NCBI GenBank assembly: GCA_022565195.1 | Contig: JADFJZ010000087.1 | Location: forward strand, 1 to 6,440 | Length of the DNA stretch: 6,440 bases | Direction of reading: 5' to 3' | From: Planctomycetota bacterium | Lineage (GTDB): Bacteria; Planctomycetota; Phycisphaerae; UBA1845; CAIVHJ01 | Shown: one piece after another, positions 1-4,694 of the stretch | Numbering within the stretch: the stretch's first letter is position 1 | How the letters are laid out: each line of letters begins with the position of its first letter | The notes under the pieces: generated by a model | What the model was told of the DNA's origin: nothing | Databases searched by the model: none | Seen by the model: only the letters and a program-made list of their open reading frames with translations | Translations under genes and position numbers: made by a program

Positions 1-2
1 CG

Positions 3-827
3 GACGCGGAGCTTGATCCGCTGTGTCCGTTCTGCGGCTACATTCTGCGCGGCATCGAGAGCGCGCGCTGTCCGGAATGCGGGCACGACATCGACTACGC
101 CACGCTGCACGAGCCGCAGATTCCGTGGGTGCATCGAAAGCGGATCGGGGGCCTGCGGGGCTACTGGCGGACGGTGTGGCTGGTGATGTTTCAGCCCCGG
201 CGATTCGCGGCGGAGATCGGTCGGCCGGTGCGATTGCGCGACGCGCAGCTCTTCCGGCTGTCGACGCTGGTGCGCGTGTATCTCCCGCTGCTGCTGGGCA
301 CGGTCGTGTTCTACCTCTTCGAGCCGCTGCAACGTCTCGGCCATTCGCTGGCCAACTGGGCCTACAACAACACTTGGCCCGTGATCCTCGGGCACGTCTG
401 CCTGATCCTGTTTCTGGCAGCGGCCAGCGGGCTGCCGAGTTACTTTTTCCATCCGAAACACTTGCCCCCCGAGCATCAGAACCGGGCCATCGCGCTGAGT
501 TATTACACGCTGGCGCCGTTTGCGTTTCTGCCGGTCGTTTATGTGCTCGGCTTTTTCGCTTACTGGGCGGATACGCTGCTGGGCGGAGTGTCGTGGAACT
601 GGCTGCCCGCGGCGTGGACGCTGGGCCTGCTGGCCGGCGCGTTGGGCGTGTGGTGGTACGTGGCCCTGCTGAAGCTCGCGGCGCAGACGCTCAACTCGGA
701 ATCGAGCCATTTGCTGAGGACGGCTGTCGCCTTGCCCGTGTTGTGGGGGCTGACGGCATTCGCACTGTTGGTCGCTCTGCCGCTCGTGGCGACTTACACG
801 GCGGTCATGTACGCGAGCTGGCTTTGA
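3..827 (+). CDS. Zinc-ribbon multi-spanning membrane protein (5' end outside window)
   Basis: The frame is open from the left edge, so the true start lies outside the window. It opens with a compact four-cysteine zinc ribbon, CPFCGYILRG followed by RCPECGHD (Cys pairs at about 24-35 and 75-86). A GTG at 129 could be taken for a start, but choosing it would remove the ribbon, so I reject it. The rest is hydrophobic, with roughly five membrane segments: around LPLLLGTVVFYLF, WPVILGHVCLILFLAAA, LAPFAFLPVVYVLGFFAYW, LPAAWTLGLLAGALGVWWYV, and a last long stretch ending at the stop. Ribbons of the CPxCGYxLRG...CPECG type are, to my knowledge, common on uncharacterised planctomycete membrane proteins. 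The layout loosely recalls Yip1-like membrane proteins, but I see no diagnostic motif. Function is unknown. The gene converges on the next one, with a 50-bp gap between stop codons. Confidence 0.75.
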   Translation, partial: DAELDPLCPFCGYILRGIESARCPECGHDIDYATLHEPQIPWVHRKRIGGLRGYWRTVWLVMFQPRRFAAEIGRPVRLRDAQLFRLSTLVRVYLPLLLGTVVFYLFEPLQRLGHSLANWAYNNTWPVILGHVCLILFLAAASGLPSYFFHPKHLPPEHQNRAIALSYYTLAPFAFLPVVYVLGFFAYWADTLLGGVSWNWLPAAWTLGLLAGALGVWWYVALLKLAAQTLNSESSHLLRTAVALPVLWGLTAFALLVALPLVATYTAVMYASWL

Positions 828-853
828 CGCCAACGCTTTTCCCGGTTTGTCAT

Positions 854-868
854 GTCGCGATCCGCGAC
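854..868. terminator. Small perfect hairpin between convergent genes, possible bidirectional terminator
   Basis: GTCGCG and CGCGAC form a perfect 6-bp GC-rich stem with a 3-nt loop. It lies in the 50 bp between two convergent stop codons (827 on + and 878 on -). Neither side has a clear T-run, so it is not a classical intrinsic terminator. The position is the main argument. Confidence 0.3.
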
Positions 869-877
869 GGTACGTGC

Positions 878-2341
878 TCACCACGGTCGATCGCCGTTGA
901 GGAAGTAGGGCATGTCGGCCTGGAGCCAATGCTGCGGGCCGCTGAGATCGAAGGGCAGCTTTCCCTCTTCATCAATGCCGTTGGCGCCTACGCTGTAAAG
1001 AATGGGCGGCTCCACGTACGGATCGTATGCAATGCGGCGGTCGGGGCCGGCGAATGGGTCGGGCGGCACCTCCGGCAAGTATTCCGGGGCCAATTGCTCC
1101 AGGCGATCAGGCCAATCGCCGTGCTCGGCCTCGAAGAGCCAGACGGCCAGGCCCACGGCGGCCATCCGCCGCAGCGCTAATGTGCGAAAGTGCAGTTGGG
1201 TGTGCCACTCGAGATTCGTGTTGGTTCTGCGGAGAAGCGGGTGCGTGAACAGGTCCATATCGGAAGTCGCTCGAAACAGTTCGGGCAGTTCAGCCTGCAC
1301 GCCAGGCCAGTTCGGCGCCGCGACCGCGTCACTCACCGCGGTCAAGTATTGCAGCATTCGCGCCGCGTCAAAGCGATAGATCGGCTCGAACAACGGCCGA
1401 TCGGCGAAGCCGAGAACATCGGGCGAAATGACCGCCAACAGGCTGGTGTTCAAGTTCCGCTCGGTCTGATTGAGCACTTGCTCGGCGCGCATCAGTTCGG
1501 AAGTCCTCTCGGTATGGACGGCGGCCACAAACTGTCGGCGCGCGAGTTCGTCGTCGAGCAAAGCCGCGATTACTTCAGCCGCCGCTGCGCGAACCGCCGG
1601 CTTAATCGCGCGGGCCGGCGCCGGCGCGCCGGGAGACGCGATGCCGAATAACTCCGGGCTCATGGCTTCTACGTAATACACCACCCAGCGCGCCGTGTAT
1701 TGCGACCACAATTGAGAATTGAGAAACGGGTATTGCCCAAGGTGATCGCCTATCCACAGGGCGTCGCGGAGACACGTGAGCGCCTCCGTTGTGTCTGCCG
1801 CATCGTGATAATGCAGGGCGGCCTGCGTAAGAATCCGGGCCAGGGGCAGTTCGCGCGACAGATATCCCTGGAGCGCCCTGCGGCCGGGCAAGTTCGGCCC
1901 GGCCACCGCCAGTGGCCGATCCAGAATGCCCTGGCGCCGAGCTTCTCTGACAAGCTCACGGGCGGCGGCGCTGCGGACTGTCAGTTCGGCAATGGTATCC
2001 CGGCGCTTCGAGGTCATCTTGGTCAATCGCGCCAACCTCCGCATGATGCCGCGCTCGGCAGGGGTCAGCGCCAAAGCATCGGAAGCGGCGAGCAGTCTGG
2101 CGGTGAGGCTGTCGGGGTCGGATATGTCCGTTTCCATGTAGTCCGATGGGTAGAGCGGCTCGCCGCGCGCGCGAATCCGCTCGATCTCCTCTTGCAGACA
2201 GGCGCGGGCGCGGTAGCCCCACACGGCGCGAAAACCGCCCAGCAGCCCGACGCCCATAACGCAGGCCAGGGCAATACGCTTCAGCCACCAGAAACGCGGC
2301 GGATGGATTCTCGATGAGTTTGCGTCGGCGTTGCTTGGCAT
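878..2341 (-). CDS. Single-pass membrane protein with pseudopilin-like C-terminus, function unknown
   Basis: This is a complete 487-residue protein. Residues about 20-41 (LKRIALACVMGVGLLGGFRA) form a membrane segment behind a short N-terminus containing KR, so the bulk is probably periplasmic with the N-terminus inside. The middle is helical and rich in Ala, Leu, Arg and Glu, with no motif I recognise. The last ~90 residues read LAPEYLPEVPPDPFAG...IAYDP...ILYSVGANGIDEEG. This resembles the C-terminal part of type II secretion major pseudopilins (GspG), where a 'YLP..P.DPWG.PY.Y....YS.G.DG..GG' pattern forms the calcium-binding end. The N-terminus lacks the pseudopilin prepilin-cleavage motif, so this is not itself a pilin. 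Proteins of this build are, as I recall, frequent in Planctomycetes. No convincing Shine-Dalgarno site precedes the ATG at 2341, which is common in that phylum. The upstream gene's frame overlaps this start by 386 bp. Confidence 0.72.
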   Translation of the reverse strand: MPSNADANSSRIHPPRFWWLKRIALACVMGVGLLGGFRAVWGYRARACLQEEIERIRARGEPLYPSDYMETDISDPDSLTARLLAASDALALTPAERGIMRRLARLTKMTSKRRDTIAELTVRSAAARELVREARRQGILDRPLAVAGPNLPGRRALQGYLSRELPLARILTQAALHYHDAADTTEALTCLRDALWIGDHLGQYPFLNSQLWSQYTARWVVYYVEAMSPELFGIASPGAPAPARAIKPAVRAAAAEVIAALLDDELARRQFVAAVHTERTSELMRAEQVLNQTERNLNTSLLAVISPDVLGFADRPLFEPIYRFDAARMLQYLTAVSDAVAAPNWPGVQAELPELFRATSDMDLFTHPLLRRTNTNLEWHTQLHFRTLALRRMAAVGLAVWLFEAEHGDWPDRLEQLAPEYLPEVPPDPFAGPDRRIAYDPYVEPPILYSVGANGIDEEGKLPFDLSGPQHWLQADMPYFLNGDRPW

Positions 2342-3194
2342 TACATCGCAGTTTCGGGCTCGACCGCAACGACAATGATTCCGTACCTATGCTACGTTCC
2401 GGGAACTGTCTCAGCAAGTCACTGGCTCTGATGAGATCACTGGCCGTGTGGCCCATCTCATTAGCGAAGCGCTGAGATGGGGCACTCGAATTCCTCGTGC
2501 CCAGCGGTGTGCACTGAATTCGTCGAGATTCGTGTCCCCCACCTCGACGCCCGCCGGCGGCGGGCGAACGAGATGGGCCACCCGACCTGCTCCGCCGCTC
2601 GCAACGTGTTGCGGAGCCTGCGGTTGGCGTGGCCGTGGGTTCGTTTGGCGCGGGCGCTTTGGCCGGGTCGGGATGATCCGGTGATTGCTCCATCTTACGG
2701 AGGCGCTGGCGCAGCTCGAGCTGGCGCAGGGTGCGGAGCAATTCGCGATCGATCATGGTCTCGTAGCGGATCAGGCGGTCCAGACTGTGCGGCGGAGGCA
2801 GAATGCGCTCGCCCCGCGGAACGGGCTGCAACTGTGATAGCTCATCCAGCGCGTCCGCCAGCGGGTTCGGCCGGTTGGCCTGCGTGATGGTCTCGACTTC
2901 AAACCGATACGCCCGCCGCAGCCGCCAAAACGACGCCGCCAAACGCTCGACGAGCATCGTTTCGATCGTGCTTTGCGGCTGATAGTCGTCCCGCAGCCCG
3001 TCGAGCAGGAGGCCGAACTGTTGCGGGTCTTCGTCTTTATGATCCGCCAGCACGATCCGCCCAGCCAGCAGCCCGTGCTTGACTGCGTTGCGGCTGGACT
3101 TTGCCTTCCCCGCCGCCGACCGAGGCCCGGTCGACTTTTTCGCATTACGACGATTCGCCTCGATCTTGTTCGGTGATGTTTTCGTCTTCGCCAT
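1956..3194 (-). CDS. STGPR-motif family protein with displaced 3' end reading into a repeat and the next gene
   Basis: The first ~190 codons are clearly a real protein of a widespread uncharacterised family. They contain KIEANRRNAKKSTGPRSAAG (residues 10-29), NAVKHGL, then DYQPQSTIETMLVERLAASFWRLRRA and, near residue 145, LDRLIRYETMIDRELLRTL. Function is unknown. Of three in-frame ATGs (3212, 3200, 3194), I choose 3194 because AAGGGG (3208-3203) sits 8 nt before it and because family members usually begin close to this motif. After about residue 190 the frame enters low-complexity Pro/Ala sequence, then crosses the palindromic repeat at 2581-2448. It finally runs 386 bp into the 878-2341 gene, where it reads as Arg-rich sequence in a wrong frame. 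The genuine C-terminus was probably near 2590-2640, and the stop was lost when the repeat arrived or through another small mutation. The tail is unlikely to be functional. Confidence 0.6.
   Translation of the reverse strand: MAKTKTSPNKIEANRRNAKKSTGPRSAAGKAKSSRNAVKHGLLAGRIVLADHKDEDPQQFGLLLDGLRDDYQPQSTIETMLVERLAASFWRLRRAYRFEVETITQANRPNPLADALDELSQLQPVPRGERILPPPHSLDRLIRYETMIDRELLRTLRQLELRQRLRKMEQSPDHPDPAKAPAPNEPTATPTAGSATRCERRSRSGGPSRSPAAGGRRGGGHESRRIQCTPLGTRNSSAPSQRFANEMGHTASDLIRASDLLRQFPERSIGTESLSLRSSPKLRCNAKQRRRKLIENPSAAFLVAEAYCPGLRYGRRAAGRFSRRVGLPRPRLSARGDRADSRARRAALPIGLHGNGHIRPRQPHRQTARRFRCFGADPCRARHHAEVGAIDQDDLEAPGYHCRTDSPQRRRP
2389..2417 (-). promoter_or_regulatory. Weak sigma70-like promoter candidate for the 878-2341 gene
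   Basis: On the - strand, TTGCTG (2417-2412) is followed after 17 nt by TAGCAT (2394-2389). The spacing is right, but the boxes match only 3/6 and 4/6 of consensus. It lies about 50 nt upstream of the ATG at 2341, in the short gap between that gene and the palindromic repeat. Such matches arise by chance, so this is a low-grade call. Confidence 0.18.
2448..2581. repeat. 134-bp double-hairpin repeat with 18-nt terminal inverted repeats (REP/MITE-like)
   Basis: Both ends carry the same 18-nt sequence in inverted orientation, GTGGCCCATCTCRTTMGC (2448-2465 and 2581-2564, 16 of 18 identical, the first 12 exact). Inside are two hairpins. The left one pairs CCCATCTCA (2452-2460) with TGAGATGGG (2473-2481), and GTG/CAC can pair outside it. 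The right one pairs CCCACCTCG (2538-2546) with CGAGATGGG (2569-2577), with one mismatch, around an inner perfect stem CGCCCGCC/GGCGGGCG. So four imperfect copies of a GTGxCCCATCTC module alternate in orientation. Another ATGAGAT/ATCTCAT pair (2431-2437, 2455-2461) lies at the left border. No protein is evident in it. The design fits a REP/BIME pair or a very small non-autonomous mobile element. I believe similar GTGGCCCATCTC palindromes recur in planctomycete genomes, but cannot verify that here. Confidence 0.7.
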
Positions 3195-3202
3195 GGTCAT
3201 AA

Positions 3203-3208
3203 CCCCTT
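3203..3208 (-). promoter_or_regulatory. Shine-Dalgarno site fixing the STGPR-gene start at 3194
   Basis: On the - strand, AAGGGG lies 8 nt before the ATG at 3194 but only 2 nt before the ATG at 3200, and it is downstream of the ATG at 3212. Normal spacing therefore selects 3194. Confidence 0.5.
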
Positions 3209-3215
3209 TCATGTG

Positions 3216-3264
3216 GATTGCGGATTGCAGATTTCGGATTTCGGATTGCAGATTGCAGAATTCA
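3216..3264. repeat. Heptamer tandem repeat GATTNCR, seven units
   Basis: Seven consecutive 7-nt units occur from 3216: GATTGCG, GATTGCA, GATTTCG, GATTTCG, GATTGCA, GATTGCA and the degenerate GAATTCA. Seven-nt periodicity reappears at 3270-3297 as CGAATCA-CGAACCC-CGAATCA-CGAGCCA. The array ends only a few bases from the STGPR gene's first ATG codons, so it would lie in that gene's leader or promoter region. Heptameric short tandem repeats of this sort are known from filamentous cyanobacteria (STRR), and I have the impression they are common in planctomycete intergenic DNA. Slippage could make the copy number variable. Confidence 0.75.
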
Positions 3265-3269
3265 GACGC

Positions 3270-3297
3270 CGAATCACGAACCCCGAATCACGAGCCA
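3270..3297. repeat. Two-copy 14-bp tandem repeat, continuation of the 7-nt periodicity
   Basis: CGAATCACGAACCC (3270-3283) is followed directly by CGAATCACGAGCCA (3284-3297), 12 of 14 identical. It has the same 7-nt phase length as the array at 3216-3264 and may be a diverged extension of it. Confidence 0.55.
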
Positions 3298-3553
3298 CGC
3301 CTCCCGCGCGCGGACTCTCCACTACCAATACTTGCCCGGCGATCGATGAAAAAGTGCGCCTTCAGCGATCAGAGGAGGGAGTTCTCAGTAGTCAATCGGC
3401 GTGTAGCGGGTCGAATCTCTGGCGCGCTGGGCCCGTAGACCACCGAGGCGATTCAACGGAAGACCCGGGCGACTCGTGAACCCAGCTTCACGCGACTTAA
3501 GTATTTGCGACTGATATTCTTACGAGACGGTTGGCAATCCAGTGCGTCATTGA
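3298..3553. other. About 250 bp without a recognisable gene
   Basis: I see no credible coding sequence here on either strand; the open frames crossing it have no family-like motifs and no good ribosome sites. One hairpin is present: CGTGAA (3475-3480) pairs with TTCACG (3487-3492) around a 6-nt loop, with no T-run after it. Toward 3500 the base composition becomes AT-richer than on either side, consistent with the approach to a promoter. Confidence 0.5.
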
Positions 3554-3582
3554 TCGACATCCCGCCTTTGAAATGATATGAT
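3554..3582 (+). promoter_or_regulatory. Sigma70-like promoter upstream of the chimeric ORF and the P460 gene
   Basis: TCGACA (3554-3559) matches the -35 consensus at 5 of 6 positions. It is followed after exactly 17 nt by TATGAT (3577-3582), which matches the -10 consensus at 5 of 6. It is the best promoter-like match I found. Transcription would start near 3589, giving a leader of about 45 nt before the ATG at 3636 and probably continuing into the P460 gene. Confidence 0.5.
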
Positions 3583-3586
3583 CATT
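3572..3586. promoter_or_regulatory. Inverted repeat AATGAT-ATG-ATCATT overlapping the -10 box, possible operator
   Basis: Perfect 6-nt arms separated by 3 nt overlay the TATGAT -10 element. A palindrome in this place is where a repressor would bind, but the arms are short and AT-rich and no regulator gene is in view, so the call rests on position only. Confidence 0.25.
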
Positions 3587-3635
3587 CTTTACCTCGATGG
3601 CGCTCCGTGAGAACCAGATTTGAGGTAGAACGCCG

Positions 3636-3917
3636 ATGCTGGATAGTGGTGACTACTTCGGCTCCTCTGTTGCCTCGATCGGTGACCTCTATGCCGATGG
3701 CGCCGGGGATTTAGCCGTAGGTGCATATCTTGATTGCCGGTCAGGGTGGAACCAAGGGTCCAACCTGACGCATGTCGCCCGGCGGATTCGGCCCGACTAC
3801 TTCCTCGAGTGGATTCGCAATCCCCGCAATTTCGACCCGACTACCGAGATGCCCTCGTTCGAGGGCACCGAAGACGAACTTCAGGACGTTGTTGAGTACT
3901 TGTTAACCCTAGAGTAG
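3636..3917 (+). CDS. Chimeric small ORF: one FG-GAP repeat joined to a cytochrome c C-terminus
   Basis: The 93-codon ORF has two unrelated halves. Residues 2-33, beginning LDSGDYFGSSVASIGDL and ending DLAVGAYLD, match the core of an FG-GAP (beta-propeller, integrin-alpha-like) repeat; the DxDxDG calcium loop is altered (GDLYADGAGD). From about residue 34 the sequence becomes the C-terminal half of a class I cytochrome c: NLTHV, then DYFLEWIRNPRNFDPTTEMP (its Met is the expected axial heme ligand) and VVEYLLTLE. There is no CXXCH, so heme cannot be attached, and there is no signal peptide. A GAGGT (3622-3626) lies 9 nt before the ATG and a good promoter precedes it, so the transcript may be made and translated. 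The ORF ends inside the ribosome site of the P460 gene. I regard it as a recombination scar, not a working protein, though expression signals are intact. Confidence 0.6.
   Translation: MLDSGDYFGSSVASIGDLYADGAGDLAVGAYLDCRSGWNQGSNLTHVARRIRPDYFLEWIRNPRNFDPTTEMPSFEGTEDELQDVVEYLLTLE
3733..3917 (+). pseudogene. Remnant of a class I cytochrome c with 1-nt frameshift
   Basis: Reading from 3733 in the frame one position off the ORF gives IAGQGGTKGP (3733-3762). The ORF frame continues as NLTHV from 3762. Joined, IAGQGGTKGPNLTHV is the typical sequence that follows the heme site in many class I cytochromes c ('CxxCHxIxGxGGxxGPNLTHVG'). One base is missing around 3759-3764, and everything upstream of the Ile, including CXXCH, is absent. 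In the cytochrome frame a TAG at 3718-3720 closes the reading upstream. The parent gene was probably the first gene of a cytochrome operon with the P460 gene, since only 12 nt separate its stop from that gene's start. Confidence 0.6.
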
Positions 3918-3921
3918 GAGG
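3916..3921 (+). promoter_or_regulatory. Strong Shine-Dalgarno AGGAGG overlapping the upstream stop codon
   Basis: AGGAGG lies 8 nt before the ATG at 3930 and shares two bases with the TAG at 3915-3917. This is a full consensus site, unusual next to the weak sites elsewhere in the window. The arrangement suggests translational coupling to the cytochrome c reading frame that once preceded it. Confidence 0.7.
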
Positions 3922-3929
3922 ATGAAATC

Positions 3930-4478
3930 ATGGTGACAAAAGTAACCTTGGCAGCCGCTGTTGCCGCTCTGCTCGCGCTGACGGTCGCGGCCCAAACGTC
4001 CGGCTCTAGCCAACAGGAAAAACCTTTCGGGGGTGCGAACGACGCTGCCTTTGCAAACAAACTCTGGAAGGCGACCGACGGCTACGAGGCCTGGAAGCTG
4101 ACTACCGAGGTCTACCCCGGCAAGAGCCCCCACGGCAAATGGCTCCGGCTGTTTTCCACCTGGGTAACGGTGGACGGGAAGAGCTACCCCATCATCGTCA
4201 AGGACAACTACGGCGGCCCCGAGGTGACCAAAGAGGCCATCGAGAAGGATCGCGATAAGTGGCTGATGGCCGTCACGATCATGCTGCAGCGTGAGCCCGG
4301 CTACGACAGGGAGGACCAGAATTGGTTCTGGGCCAAGTACGGCAAGGACGGCACGATTGAGAAGAATCCCAAGGGCATGCTGCTCGCCGGACGAGTTGCC
4401 AAAGGCATGGACAAGGGCTGCATCAGTTGTCACAGCCAGGCCGACGGCAAAGACTTCCTGTTCTCGAATGACGAGTAG
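3930..4478 (+). CDS. Cytochrome P460-family c-type heme protein, exported
   Basis: The gene is complete at 182 residues. The N-terminus (lysine at 4, hydrophobic 5-21, VAA before Q22) is a Sec signal peptide, so the mature protein is periplasmic. The single heme motif CISCH (Cys164, Cys167, His168) lies near the C-terminus, which is diagnostic of the P460/cytochrome c'-beta fold and unlike ordinary class I cytochromes. Other family-like blocks are GYEAWK, PHGKWLR, IIVKDNY (residues 88-94), TIMLQREPGYD, NWFWAKYGKDG and SQADGKDFLFSND. In characterised Nitrosomonas P460 a lysine cross-linked to the heme allows hydroxylamine and NO oxidation; members without the link bind NO. Lys91 is a candidate for that lysine, but I cannot align it with certainty. 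It may belong to a broader P460-like group of unknown substrate. The start is fixed by AGGAGG at 8 nt. It is preceded by a cytochrome c remnant and followed by a membrane diheme cytochrome. Confidence 0.85.
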   Translation: MVTKVTLAAAVAALLALTVAAQTSGSSQQEKPFGGANDAAFANKLWKATDGYEAWKLTTEVYPGKSPHGKWLRLFSTWVTVDGKSYPIIVKDNYGGPEVTKEAIEKDRDKWLMAVTIMLQREPGYDREDQNWFWAKYGKDGTIEKNPKGMLLAGRVAKGMDKGCISCHSQADGKDFLFSNDE

Positions 4479-4694
4479 CAGGCGCTCGAGAGCGTGGGAG
4501 AGAAATCGGGACACCGATCGCCTCTGTGGCCCAGGTTTGTAACCTTTGCCCCGCACCGGTTAGATGGACTGGCACTCGTCGCTCCGCGCGCCGGTGAGAA
4601 ATCGAGATAGTTGGCCGATGCCGTGGGTCGGCAGCTAGCGCTGTGAGTGACCGGGGCTCAAGAAGGCGCGTGACGACGGCGGGAGCATGGTCCC
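4479..4694. other. Gap between the P460 and membrane cytochrome genes
   Basis: No gene is recognisable in these 216 bp. Short self-complementary stretches are present: CGCT/AGCG just after the P460 stop, and CACCGG/CCGGTG about 40 nt apart near 4554-4600. None has a T-run or the strength of a terminator, and I see no clear promoter. Whether the two heme genes share one transcript is therefore open. Confidence 0.4.

Noticed and set aside
23..1180. Long + strand reading frame overlapping the zinc-ribbon protein and the 487-residue gene
   Set aside because: Its product is Arg/Ala-rich without motifs and it crosses the convergent gene junction; the other frames carry clear protein features. It is a high-GC shadow.
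1700..2317. 205-codon + strand frame opposite the 878-2341 gene
   Set aside because: Antisense shadow of a well-formed membrane protein; no family-like motif or ribosome site.
2448..2581. Possible CRISPR array, because of repeated GTGxCCCATCTC modules
   Set aside because: The modules alternate in orientation and pair into hairpins with irregular spacing, unlike the direct repeats and uniform spacers of CRISPR.
3375..3430. Possible tRNA remnant (GGGTCGAATCTCT resembles a T-arm loop)
   Set aside because: No matching acceptor stem, D-arm or anticodon stem can be folded around it, and there is no CCA end.
3213..3479. 88-codon + strand frame over the heptamer array
   Set aside because: Its N-terminus is just the translated repeat and the remainder has no family features; no ribosome site.
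3909..4556. 215-codon - strand frame opposite the P460 gene
   Set aside because: The + strand encodes an unmistakable P460-family protein with signal peptide and CISCH; the antisense product has no motif.
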